Source of the DNA: Limonium bicolor
Taxonomy: Eukaryota > Streptophyta > Magnoliopsida > Caryophyllales > Plumbaginaceae
DNA: 64,000 nt
Reading direction: 5' to 3'
NCBI GenBank assembly: GCA_023374045.1
Contig: CM041777.1
Span: forward strand, 82,702,300-82,766,299
Part shown: positions 1 through 10,420 of the stretch, one piece after another
Layout: every line of letters begins with the position of its first letter
Numbering within the stretch: position 1 is the stretch's first letter
Notes under the pieces: generated by a model
The model's input: the letters and a program-made list of their open reading frames with translations, nothing else
The model's database searches: none
What the model was told of the DNA's origin: nothing
Made by a program: the position numbers and the translations under genes

Positions 1-940
1 GAGATGACCGTGATTATCTTCCTTCTGAACTTCGAGTAGGCTCCATAAAATGTCTGAACTAGGAATGCCTATGGGTTATGTAGGAGGAACTAGAACCTGA
101 ATCTCTTCCAAACTGAGAGTGAAGTGTATGGGCTAGAGTGATTCCTAGTAATGGATGTGTGGGCCTGAATACCCTTAATCAGGAAGTGGAGCAAACGGGC
201 CGAAGGAAACTTCTTGGATCGCGAATGGGCCTCTAGGAAGAGAGAGAAACCTTGAACGAAATAACCCAAACCTTGATATGTTGTTTAAATATTAAACTAT
301 GGTATATTAAGGCAAAAAGTGCCTTAGAAACATTAGTGAACAATTTAAACCATAGTAAAAACAATAAAGTACCATAAAGACAATTTGAGCAAAAACATGC
401 TCTAAGCTTGGAATGAACTTGGTTAGGACCCAAAGAGCCTACAAGACTTAATAATATCAATTATGATTTGATAAAGCTAATTAAGTCCTTAAGAAACATT
501 GGTAGACAATTTAAACCAAAGAACACATAAGTAAACACCATAAAGTCAATTTAGCAAATACTTGCTCTAGACTTGGTGTAACCTTTTATAAGACCTAAAG
601 GTCATTATTAGACCTTATTAACATGATAATGAACATGTTAAACCAATTCCTCAAAAAACCAAGCTTGAAAACAAGTTAAACACAAAATGTGCTTTAAGGA
701 GCCTTAAAGCACATTTTTGAAAAATTGTCTTAGAAATGGGTTTTGAGTGGCTAAATGCCCATCATTACTCTTTAATAAACCTGTGTACTACTTATTATCA
801 CATTAGGAAGCCTAAATCAATGGGAAATCAAAAATTTCACAAATATGTGCACTAATTAGTGAATAGTGTCTAAAATAGTGCTAGTTTTGACTTAAGTCAA
901 CTTTAATTAGTTCAATGGTCAACAAAGACCATAAGTATCT

Positions 941-948
941 TATATATT
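941..948 (+). promoter_or_regulatory. TATA-like box of family D LTR
   Basis: TATATATT lies about 690 bp from the LTR start and about 120 bp before a CT-rich leader. The copy beginning at 62194 has an ATATATAT-type stretch near 62702, and the reverse-strand copy has TATAAATA at 14417-14424. This shared placement is the basis for calling the LTR orientation. Confidence 0.45.
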
Positions 949-1097
949 GAAGGGGGGACGGTTTTTAGAGTGTGAGTCATCACACTTGGCCAGCAAATAA
1001 AGAAAAGAAGAAAGAATAAAGTAAAAGTTACTATTTACCTTTATAAGTTAAAATATCTTCCAAACTCACCTCTCTCCTCACCTTTCTTCATTTCCTC

Positions 1098-1448
1098 TTG
1101 TTCCCACCGTGTTCTTCCTCCATTCTCCCAACCAAAACCGTGCTTGCTACAGCACCCCTCTTCTCCAACTTCATTTGCTCACCAAATGTTCAATATTGCT
1201 CCAAATCAAAAACTAAGCACATATTTGTCTTAGTTGAGTCAAGGCCTTTCATCCTATCTTTCCAAAATTCCAGAAGCTCAAGTTTTATGCCATGGAGAAA
1301 CTGCATTGAAGGGGGAAAATTAATTTTGAAGAGCTCCTTTGCTTCTTCTCTCATTCAAGGTAAGAAAAGTGAAAGAAAAACTAAGTTTCCTTCACTTTTG
1401 TGCATTACCGAAAATTGTCTTCTCATAGAGTCTTGTTTTACTCCTTGA
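1098..1448 (+). CDS. Small ORF in family D LTR, conserved in a second copy
   Basis: This is a 116-codon ORF just after the CT-rich leader. A 111-codon ORF at the same relative position in the other family D LTR (62915-63250) is recognisably similar: both have CSKS near residues 30-40, a shared IFVLV block, and later S-PWR followed by EGGK. I recognise no protein family. A splice-donor-like GTAAGA (1360) falls within it, so it may be part of a spliced leader rather than a protein gene. The resemblance could equally come from nucleotide conservation of the LTR alone. Confidence 0.3.
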   Translation: MFPPCSSSILPTKTVLATAPLFSNFICSPNVQYCSKSKTKHIFVLVESRPFILSFQNSRSSSFMPWRNCIEGGKLILKSSFASSLIQGKKSERKTKFPSLLCITENCLLIESCFTP

Positions 1449-1956
1449 ACTAGCTTGTTTTAATCTCCAAAGACTAGTGGAGGTCCTCCTTGATTCATAC
1501 CCAAGTCCATCCTAAGACTTCAAAGGTAATTATCCATTTTAATACCTTAAAACACTCTTTTTAACCCAGGAAAGATTCCTTAGGTTTTGGTGCATCCCTT
1601 AGTACTCATTGGAGTAATTGTATCTTGATTAGAACATTGACAAAGGAATTAAAGTTGGTTGCCAAAAATCAAGCAAGAAAATCCAAGGAGAGGAGTGTGA
1701 GGAAAAGCTTGGAAAAACAAGGTAAATGACTTACCTTAAGGTGGTTTATTGCTTTAAGGGATGGGTTCAGATATGTAATAAGTGTAGCTTAGAGTTTACA
1801 CTAAGTAAGGGCTATGAAATCTAGGAGAAAGAACATAATTATATTTGAGAACTTGTGACTAAGGAGCAAATGGCAAATTGAGCTAGTAAAACAATCACAA
1901 GGTGAAATACAAGAATACTTCTATTACAATCGGAGCCTTGTTGTGTGTAATTGCAG
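1360..1956 (+). other. Candidate intron in family D LTR
   Basis: The donor CAAG|GTAAGAAAAG and the acceptor TTGCAG|GTTGAAGGC are both kept in the copy at 63132-63642, although the DNA between them differs in length (597 against 511 bp). The reverse-strand copy has a donor-like AAG|GTAAAAATA at the matching place. Only motif evidence supports splicing. Confidence 0.3.
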
Positions 1957-2897
1957 GTTGAAGGCATTTACATATGGAAATTCAATGTTTAAGATTAATG
2001 CAATTTAAGGGCCTAAGAGCCATGTTATTAAGGAGCCTAAGGCCTAAGTGCCAAGTAATTTAAGTTTATGCACTATATTGTGATGTAGTGTGGTTTAAAG
2101 GTTTAGTTGTGTGTAAAGAACATTTCTTGTGAAGATAAATGTCTTTGATGGTTAAAGGAAGAAAAGTGTGTTGTGTGTGTAAGAATGTGTATTAAGAGAT
2201 TGAGTGTTCTTGATTGTCTAAAGGTGAAAAACTAAGTGTTTGGGTGTAAGGATGTACTAGGGAAGTTATGGCAAAATTTAGTTGATAAACAAAGGAGTTT
2301 ATGTGTTCTAATGAGATTTTATGACCTAGAAGGTACTAGGAATTGTTAAGTGTTAAGATGTCGAAAGAAAGTGAATTAAGTTATTCTTAAGTGTTAAGAT
2401 GCCTTGGGCATAGTCTTGGAGGATTTAGAGATCAAATTGGTGTTATATACACACCAAAGTCATGTTATGTGAAGTGTTAAGTCTTGTGCAAGTTTTGGTA
2501 AACAAAGAAAAAATAATGCCTTGTGAAGGTCTAAGTGTAAACTAGTGGAAAATAGAAGGAGTTGTGTATGGAAGGTGTGTGTGAGAAATAATGCCTTTGG
2601 AGTAGTGGTAATGGTGGTAAGGTAACATTTTGGTTAGTGAAGTTGTAGGCATGAAACTACCACTTAGAAATCCTAAGGAAAAAGGTTATAAGTATTAGGA
2701 ATTTTTGTAAGAAATTGAGTAACAAGTTAGTGATGATTTAGGAAGGTTTAGTGCATGTTTTAAGGTGTTTAAAAACATGTAGGAAACATGTGGAAAGATT
2801 ATGGAATGATTAGGTAAGGTTTAAGGTTGGATTAGGGGTTGAAAAATGGTGTTTTGACAACTTATTAATAAGGTCAGGGATTTAGCCCTTGTATAGG

Positions 2898-3060
2898 TAC
2901 CCGGACCACCTTTAAAAATGTGCCGAAATTGAAGTTTGTAAGTGGTCCGGGTCCTTAGTCCAGGACCAAGACCCAGACCAAGTGAAAATAAGGACCGAGA
3001 GTACATTTTAGTATTGGTCCGGGACCTTGGGTCCGGACCAAGTCCCGGACCAGGACCAAA
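2898..3060. repeat. Cluster of GGTCC/GGACC inverted repeats
   Basis: Short GGTCC and GGACC words recur in both orientations, including GGTCCGGGACC-type near-palindromes, so the single strand could fold into several hairpins. It lies about 2 kb from the GGGGTGTTACA end, close to where the related LTR at 10599-14889 carries a different inverted-repeat array (12248-12640). Confidence 0.7.
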
Positions 3061-3756
3061 TTTGTCCAAAAAGTGTTTTAACGGCTTCTAATGATGGGGG
3101 ATTGAATGGTAATGGTTTTAGGTGATGTTTAGGCCTTGTTTGGTGACATGTAAAGGCCTTAAAAAGTGTAAACAAGTGCTAGGTTGGATGTGAGAGTTGT
3201 GGACTTAAGATCACAAGAGTAAAATTAAGTATAACGGGATAACGGGGTTAACTATGGGCGCATTAGTCATTAAACAATCGCGTTACCCCAATGTTAATGA
3301 AAGTAATTGTAATGTTACCAGTTGTTCGAGAATTGTACGAGGAACATAAGAGGGCACAATAGAGTGGACCTTGGTGACACGTATGGTTTTCTTGCAACCT
3401 GTGTTCTACCGGATTACACCGGCTTGTATGACAATGTTTTTTCTAAATGTTTGCCACCTTATAAGATTAAAACATGTAATGAGTTTACAGTAATTCATTT
3501 ATGTGGCGTGCTTAGTTCCGATACCGATTAACCTCGAAAGTGTTGAACCATAACTAACCAAATCTAGGATCACATAAGAGATCGGTATTCGGATTTAACG
3601 ACCCAAACCATGGGAACGTTCTAACCACGGCTATGCGTGAGTTAGTTGTGTGTTGTTTTTGCGTGTAAGTATGTTCACCTCCCTTGTGTGTTTAACAAGG
3701 TTGTAATACCTTATGGTGTGTGGATGTGATAGGTTCCATAAAGGAGCTTCATATTA

Positions 3757-3760
<4 letters not shown>

Positions 3761-3802
<42 letters not shown>
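3761..3802. repeat. (AT)n microsatellite
   Basis: About 42 bp of uninterrupted AT dinucleotides inside the family D solo LTR. Confidence 0.95.
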
Positions 3803-3808
<6 letters not shown>

Positions 3809-3983
3809 TATAGGGGGTGAGGAATCCGGTCGTTCCGGTCGCGCGTTTTTTTGGGAGTTGATATCTATATTTGATTTAAATCCCTCTCTGTTATGTTATG
3901 GTTGTTTTCATTCTTGGATTACAATCACCCACAAGCTTAACCAAGCTTACCTACCTTGATTATTGTTCGGGGCTAGGGGAAAT

Positions 3984-4136
3984 ATGTACGGTGTGTTCGG
4001 TACTATATTGAGACCGACCCATCTCAGCAAAGGTTAATATGTTCGGTGTGTTCGGTACTATATTGAGACCGACACATCTCAGTGAAGTTAATGTGTTCGG
4101 TGTGTTCGGAATTATATTATATCCGACACATCTTCA
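3984..4136. repeat. Three tandem 50-57-bp units, each with a hairpin
   Basis: The units share TGTGTTCGG, an AT-rich loop and a returning CCGACACA arm. The hairpins are at about 3992-4020, 4047-4076 and 4101-4130. Unit 2 closes with GGT/ACC and unit 3 with GGA/TCC, so both partners of one base pair changed together. Unit 1 has a mismatch (GACCCA instead of GACACA). Confidence 0.75.
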
Positions 4137-5005
4137 GTAAATATATGTTCTCAATGTGGAACAATAAGTTGTTGTATAACGAGCTTAGCATGGGAATTAA
4201 AAGATTCTCTAGGCTCCAATGAGATTACTAACTCACATCTCGGGGTACGTGTCCTCACGTGACCCTCTCCAAGTTATGTTGTATGTACGTTAAAATGTGA
4301 TATGAGTTGTTATGTGGAGTATGTGAATCATGGGTATCAATCCCAGGTTATAATAAGAGGAATTTAAGTATAACCCGAATAATGGGTAAGTGTCGTCTAA
4401 CAAGGAAATAGCTCCATTAAAAGAGAAGCCCCCATGGGTTAAAGAACACAAAGAGTGATCTAACGAGTATTGATGTGTTGACTGATTTGTTGAGCCCCAT
4501 TGTTGTGGGTATGTAATGTGTTTTGTGTATATAGTTTCCATGCATGATTTAAATATAATCAACCGTATGCTTAGGCGACAATTAGTTGTGCGTGGCCCGG
4601 TAGTATGCGGGCTGCACGATTACCATACCAGCAAAGGTGCTGAGCCCCCTGGGGGGCACCCTTTCTTTCCTTTTTCAGGTACGAGGAGCTGGAGACCGTT
4701 CGAGAGTAGGACGGGGTGGTTGTTTGCACGTGGGTAGTTCATTTATTGTCGGCATTAGTTTGTAGATACTCGGTACAGTTGGAACGTAATGTGTATTGAT
4801 TGTTTGGAAATGTAACGGTATTGAGTTGTATAGATGCTCGGGAATCTGGTCCATCAGACCGATACAATGTATATGTATTAGCCTTGTTAGCCACGTGGGT
4901 GGTTAACGGCGTGTAACACCAATGAGTTAAGTATATGTGATGAGTTATGTTTTCCGCTGCAAATGGTTGTCACGTGTATTGTTGCAGTTGGGGTGTTACA
5001 TTGAA

Positions 5006-6249
5006 GCCTAAGGTTCGTTTGATGTTCTTGTTGGGCCTTAAGGCCAGAAACTGGAATGAACGAGTTATACAAACTATCTTGAATCCAAATGTTTTACGCT
5101 ATGGGCCGAAATTCTGGATTGAAAGCGAAGTTCATGGGCTAAAATTATGATTGGTCTGTGGACCCAAATGGAATGAGTTATGAGTGTGGTACTTAGGCCG
5201 GAATGATTCATGAACTGTGAACTGGTGCTTAGGCCAAAAAGTTTTAGAGAATGCAGCACTTGGAATATTCTGAGAATTTGGCACCTGTGCCAGAATGTGT
5301 TTGGGCTAGAAATAGGGCACATGGGCCGAAATGATTTCTAAATCATGCTCTAGATGTGAATTGGAATTTGGGCTGAGTAATTCTGATTGAGCCTAAAAGA
5401 TGATACCTATAACTAGGATTTTGGGCCAAAGTCCGAGTGGAAAGTGTTCTTAGACTAGAATGAGCCTTGAAATGGAAAGGCCTGATGGATTTTCATGAAT
5501 TGCTTTAGGTGGATTTATTTTCGTGGTCCTAGAACTAAATTGATAATTCAAATTGGGCCAAAAGAGAGAAATCACCTAAGTCTAAACTATTGGGCCTGAG
5601 CACAAACAAATAATTCATTGATTCAAACCAAACAAGGCCTTTGGGCCGCAAACAATAAAGCTGTAAATTTGGGTTGGGCTGAGTTGATGTAGGGAAAGTT
5701 CCTATCAATTCCTAGGCTGGGTAGTGGGCCGATCATACAGGCAGACAAGGCCCACACAAATTCAACATGTGCTCACTTGACACTTATCCAATTCGGGTAT
5801 GGGTCGATCCGGAGAGGTGCTTGGGGCATGAGTCCAGGTTACCACAAAGGAATAGAGCTTGCACGATATTCTCTTTGGGCTTCCCCACATCACCATGAGG
5901 TGTGCGTCTACGGTCGGGTCTTTGAATGACCAAACAAGGATAGGTAAGGGCACTGCCAGGAAAATGCTTGGAGCTAAAGCCCAGGTATTAAGGGGATGTG
6001 GTTAGACGACATCCTCTTCTTTTCCCCCACTTATTCACATCACCTTAAAAGGTGTGAGTTCCTGACATGGGACCCTAAGGCGGGTCCCGGGGTGAAATCG
6101 GCTTGTGTGGACCCTCGCTCTCATGTGATGCAAAGGTGTAGAAAATTAAATTGCGCATGAAAGTAAACAAACAATGTAATAAAAGTCGTAATAAATAATT
6201 TCAAGTTAAGCCCTCTTTCTTAAGATTTAACAAGTTAATATTAAGAGTT
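5006..6249 (-). other. Non-coding internal/leader region of element A
   Basis: This stretch lies between the family D solo LTR and the PBS of element A. It is rich in TGGGCC-type words and contains no ORF with recognisable retroelement motifs. It is best read as leader sequence downstream of the PBS on the minus strand. The same DNA continues at 1-256 beyond the solo LTR. Confidence 0.5.
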
Positions 6250-6269
6250 GGTCCCCAGTAGAGTCGCCA
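6250..6269 (-). other. Primer-binding site of element A
   Basis: On the minus strand the sequence TGGCGACTCTACTGGGGACC starts 3 nt from the LTR end at 6273. It matches the PBS of the 18.4-kb family B element (41774-41790) except around its middle. A tRNA whose 3' end is AGAGTCGCCA would prime it. A tRNA-Arg primer is known for Ogre elements; the exact tRNA here is not confirmed. Confidence 0.8.
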
Positions 6270-6272
6270 TTC

Positions 6273-8046
6273 TGTGAGCCTTGATTTTTAAACCCTATCC
6301 TATGTTGATTAAGTTGATTAGGATCTAATCGGGTTCTAAGTCCACTTATAACCTAAGATTAATAACTATGTCATATAACACTAATTATTAAATCCTAGGT
6401 TAGCTCATTGGAACTTATTATGAGTCGCCACCTAATTTTGACCTAGATTAAATTAGGAAAGGAGAGTTTGGGTTCAGGGGCTTGGTATACGACTTATTTA
6501 GGGTTCAAATTACTTTCATTACCCCTCGAAGTCATTTTTCCTCTACTTAGTTTCATTACAGCTTATTAGGAGTCTTTTTTAACCTAAGTGCGTAAACTTC
6601 TGTCATTTTATATTTTAACCTTTTTTGACAGAATTTAAAAGTGGAAAGTAAAATTACCTACACTAGGGTTTCAGGGGCAGAATTAGGTCAAATTTGTTTT
6701 TGTCCGTGGCCACGGACCTACTGTCCGAACCCACGGACCCTAGTTAGCCTTAATTATATAGAAAAGTCGAGTTTAAGAGAAAACAAAATTTTGAAAATTT
6801 TGGGGCCACGGACAGGACGTCCGTGGGCCCAGACATTGTTTAGAAAAAACCTAAGTTTTGAAAAATTTAAAATCCTGCCGCTGTCCGTGGGTGTCCGTGG
6901 CCAGGGATGACCCGTCCGTGGTCCCGGACCATAGGTCCGAGGTCACGGACAACCCACAGACAGGGGTTTTCTGGTGGTTCCCGATGGTGTTTTCAACTCA
7001 AAATTTATGTGCATGTAGCCTAAAAGATGTACAATACGTTAGTAATCAAAATTTTTTAATTTGAAGTTGAAATTAACACGAAACTTAGTGCACAAGTTAT
7101 CGGGTAGAAACAAAGGAAAACACTAATTCAGGAGTTGAAAATACTCGGTTTGAATCCAAATTTCAACAGAGAGTTTAAGGAGTCAAGGGGAGTCAGGAAA
7201 CCTGAACTTTAACCTATTTTACCTTCGGATTCGAGGTGTTTCTTCACGTCAGGATTCTTCAGAGGCCTCATTGATGGTGAATCCGAAAGAACTTCGAACC
7301 GAGCTTCTGACTCCTTGTTGTTCTTGATGTTCTTCACGCTTTGATGGTGTTTTGGTGAAGGTTTGATGATTGTTGATGTTGTGGGAGTTAAAGAATGTAT
7401 TTTGGTGTTGATTTTGGTGAGATTTTGGTGTTTGATTGTAACTCAAAAGTTCAAAAAGTGGAGAGAATGAGACGGCAGGCTTCTTTGATGGTCTAGGATT
7501 CTTGGAGTTTTGGTTTTATCAAGAGATAAGGTTCCTTATATAGACTTCCTAAAAGATAGAAAAATCCGGTAAAAAACGAGATTTACCGACGTTTTAGCTC
7601 AAGGGCTTCCAAAAGGAACTTTGCTATGAAATTTTAACCACGTGTAGAGGATGATATTTCTGATTTTTCCAAGGTGGAATCGAATTTTTTAGACATTGGA
7701 ATATTTTTATATTCAATTTCTCGTCAGAATCATTCAGAAACTACTAGAAAATTATTGAAAATTTAAAAAATCAAAATTCCAAAGAAATTATGCTTAAAAT
7801 GTCATCCTTTATCATGGGTTAAAATTTCAAAGCATTTCGAGTTGATTTAAACCATTTTCAAAGGAGAGAGAAAGATCATAGAGGGCTTAGGAGCCTTAAA
7901 AAATTATGAAAATGCCCCTGAAGATGACTAAGCTGTCCCTAGCACTCCGAAATGTGCCGATCGAACTGGGAATCCTCGCTATTTGACTAAACTAGCCTAT
8001 TAGTGGAGACACTCTTCCGGGGGGGTTTAAAATTTTGGGTATAACA
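6273..8046 (-). repeat. 5' LTR of element A (1774 bp)
   Basis: In its own orientation the LTR begins TGTTATACCCAAAATTT at 8046 and ends GGCTCACA at 6273, next to the PBS. The TG..CA ends and the PBS spacing fix both boundaries. It contains a CCACGGAC inverted-repeat cluster (6700-6951) and, at 6422-6430, a second copy of the PBS core (GAGTCGCCA on the plus strand). The right target-site duplication would be ACTTG (8047-8051); its partner is outside the window. Confidence 0.75.
6700..6951. repeat. TCCGTGG/CCACGGA inverted-repeat cluster in LTR A
   Basis: About ten copies of TCCGTGG or its complement CCACGGA, with GTCCG/CGGAC variants, lie in both orientations. Examples are GTCCGTGGCCACGGAC near 6702 and GGACGTCC near 6806. 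They can pair in many combinations. No coding explanation is seen. Confidence 0.75.
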
Positions 8047-9427
8047 ACTTGTACTTGGACTTTAATCTGGAAATGGTGATATTCTGGGTTGCGAAAACAA
8101 AACCCTAAAAATAGATTTAGGGTTCTGAAATTACAATGGTGATTGTTTGATTTGGAAATCGAATTAGGAAATACAAAATACAAATCTAGGGTTTCTGCAA
8201 TTAAATTTGAATTTAGGGTTTCAATTGAAGGATTTAGGGTTTCTGAATCAAATTAGGGAAAATCTGTAGAATAGGGTTTTTTAGAAAATTGGGGCAAAAT
8301 TGAAATATTCACAAAATTGAGGGCGAAATGGTAATTATGATGAGTTTTTGGGCGAAAATGTAATTTGGAGAAATTAGGGCAAAAACGTGAATTTGAGGAA
8401 TTTAGGCCAATGTTGTAGTTTCTTGAAAATTGGTGTTCAAAGTCCAATTTAAAAAAAAAATTGGTCAACAAGGTCAAAATGAAATTAGGGATTTTGACCA
8501 AGTCCAAATTGGTTGGTCAAAATTGAATTGGGAGTTTTGACCGAGTCAAAATTGATTTGAGTTAGTCAAAATTGAAATTGAGAATTTTGGATTGGTCAAC
8601 GAAGTCAAACTGGATTGGGCCTTGCTCAACATGGGCATGCCAAAACTTGTTGGGTTTAGGAAATAATGACATTTGAATTGACTTTAAAGTTAGTCAATTG
8701 GATTTCTAGTCAATGGACCAGATATTTTTATAAAGGGCTGCCCAAGTTAGAAGAGAATCAAAATATCAATAATGAAGTGGCCAAGTTTAGATGGGTTAAT
8801 AGAGTTAATAAAGAAATGGGCTAAAATGATTAAGAAATATGTTCTATAAATTTTTTATTAATTTGTAAAGGTATTAAGTTAGTGTTAATCAATGAGAAAT
8901 TAGATATATACATATATATATTGGTGAACTAAAGACAAGGAGGATTAGTGTGATAATGGGGTAACATTGGAACTTATGGGAGCATACACACATGTGTATA
9001 AATATGTATACACATAGATAAAGGGTGAAAACAAAGATAAATTTTATAATGCATATGGAACGTAAGAAATTATGGTATATAAGTAATGAGTGTGTATGAA
9101 ATGTTATAACTATATAATATAGTTTATGATTTAATATATTATGAGAGGAGCTTAACATATAAAAAAAAGTATAATATAAAACATTAGACATAAAAGTCTA
9201 AGTAAATGTATGAAGAGTTAATTCAATGAATGAGTTATATAATTCAAAGGAATTAAACTGTGAATTATATAGAAATATTGACTTGAATACCTTAGTCAAG
9301 TCAACTACATTGACCTATTCAACTTCATTGACCAAGGATGGTCAAACTTGACAAACTCATAAGTAAGATAAGAATTATAAATGAATTAAACTTTATAAGG
9401 TCAAATGTACAAGTAGTATATCGTAAT
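8047..9427. other. A+T-rich DNA without genes between two LTRs
   Basis: Nothing recognisable as a gene is present. The left half (8240-8600) repeats words such as GGTCAAAATTG and TTAGGGTTT, recalling the GGTCAAAG arrays of family B LTRs but too diverged to assign. The right half is very A+T-rich with TATATA runs. It could be an old LTR remnant or original host DNA. The last five bases (GTAAT, 9423-9427) would be the left target duplication of the LTR that starts at 9428. Confidence 0.5.
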
Positions 9428-10179
9428 TGTGGAGGGTGATTTTTCGGTATGAGGGGGGTCTATGTAGATATGGTCTGGCTGAGAAGTCTAGATCCTAAAA
9501 ATGCCATTCCATGGAGGGTAAAACCCTGCTATTCTGGCATCCCTCAAATACCTACTAAATCGTCCGTCTTTCCGAGAAAGCATAAAGGAGAGTGCAAGTG
9601 TGCACTACACCGGCTCTCGATGGGCTCCACGCAGACTTATGCCCTAAGGGCGGAATTTGACTAGAGTCGCCACCTAGTTTGACCTAAGGAACTAGAAAGG
9701 GAGGAGAAGGGTTCTAAGAACCGTTAATTGACTCTGATGATTTATTGCCTATGGATATGACTTATCTGATCGTACCATAGATTTTGTTGTGGGTTCGTAC
9801 TGGGTTACACCCCTTAGAAGTGGCAACGACCACGACTTTGGATTGGTGCCCGAGGAAACCTCGGTCTCCAATTGTCGGGATTGCCTTCTTTCAAACCTTA
9901 TTAAAGAGATTCATTTAAGAGCCAAGGATAGGTTTAGGATGAGAAGAGAGAAAGAGAGTGGATAAGTCTAGCTTTTCCGCCAAGCTAGCGCCAAATGAAA
10001 GGGTTGATAGGTTGAGAGTTGACTGAATGTAGAATAGAAGATCGAGGAAGGTGCAAAGGTTACATGGATGAAGAAGACCTAAAGTTTGGAGGTATGTGAG
10101 TTGGAAGAGTTTCGAGTGTTAGTGGAAAAAAGGGTTTTTGTTTGGAAAGGGGTCTCACCCTAGATGGGCTTCCTACGTA

Positions 10180-10196
10180 CTCAACTCCCTGTTGAG
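10180..10196. other. Family B conserved hairpin (copy 1)
   Basis: CTCAAC-TCCCT-GTTGAG forms a perfect 6-bp stem directly after TACGTA (10174-10179). The distal TACGTA found in other copies is degraded here (CCTTTTAGG). See also 29119, 36738, 42552, 57936 and 58109. Confidence 0.8.
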
Positions 10197-10269
10197 ATCA
10201 GACCTTTTAGGATTTTGGAGATTTGAAGTGTTTGAGATTTTAGAGGAGTTCAGGGTTTCAAGAAGTTTT

Positions 10270-10420
10270 AGGTTTGAGATGTTAGTCTGTGAGACGCTCA
10301 GGTCTTTGAGACATTGAAATCTCAGAATGATTGAGTCTGTGAGACGCTCAGGTCTGTGAGATATTTGAGTTCGTGAGATGTTCGAGTCTATGAGACGCTC
10401 GGGTCTGTGAGACATTCAGA
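10270..10420. repeat. GTCTGTGAGAC-type short tandem repeats
   Basis: GTCTGTGAGACGCTC and variants (GTCTATGAGAC, GTCTTTGAGAC) recur every 17-40 bp. Each is a small palindrome, GTCT..AGAC. The same cluster is at 29274-29435 and 42700-42870, and in reverse at 57725-57790, all in family B LTRs. Confidence 0.75.

Larger units (their letters stand above)
257..5000 (+). mobile_element. Solo LTR, 4.7 kb, family D
   Basis: The ends are CGAAATAACCC (a decayed TGAAATACCCC) on the left and GGGGTGTTACA on the right. A perfect 5-bp duplication TTGAA flanks it at 252-256 and 5001-5005. Two relatives with the same ends are at 10599-14889 (opposite strand) and from 62194. No internal region or PBS adjoins it, so it is a solo LTR. 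The plus orientation is inferred: a TATA-like box near 941 is followed by a CT-rich leader (about 1065-1135), a small ORF and a splice-donor-like site, in the same order as in the relatives. GGGGTGTTACA-type ends also occur in chromovirus LTRs, so the lineage is left open. Confidence 0.85.
1..8046 (-). mobile_element. Partial LTR retrotransposon 'A' (Ogre/Tat-like PBS), 5' end on the right
   Basis: The element is oriented on the minus strand. Its 5' LTR is 6273-8046, its PBS is 6250-6269, and its internal region runs leftward through 5006-6249 and 1-256 and out of the window. A solo LTR at 257-5000 splits the internal part. The roughly 1.5 kb of internal DNA visible here has no ORF longer than about 80 codons and no recognisable gag; it is G+T-rich non-coding sequence, such as a long untranslated region would be. 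The 3' LTR and the left target-site duplication are outside the window. The lineage call rests only on the PBS type and is tentative. Confidence 0.7.

Noticed and set aside
257..5000. Opposite (minus) orientation for the family D solo LTR, reading TGTAACACCCC as the start
   Set aside because: Both ends begin with TG, so the orientation is ambiguous from the ends alone. The TATA-like box and leader order in three copies favours the plus strand, but this is not certain.
8047..9427. A host gene between LTR A and the family B LTR
   Set aside because: No ORF with recognisable domains, no splice-consistent coding blocks, and mostly simple A+T-rich words.
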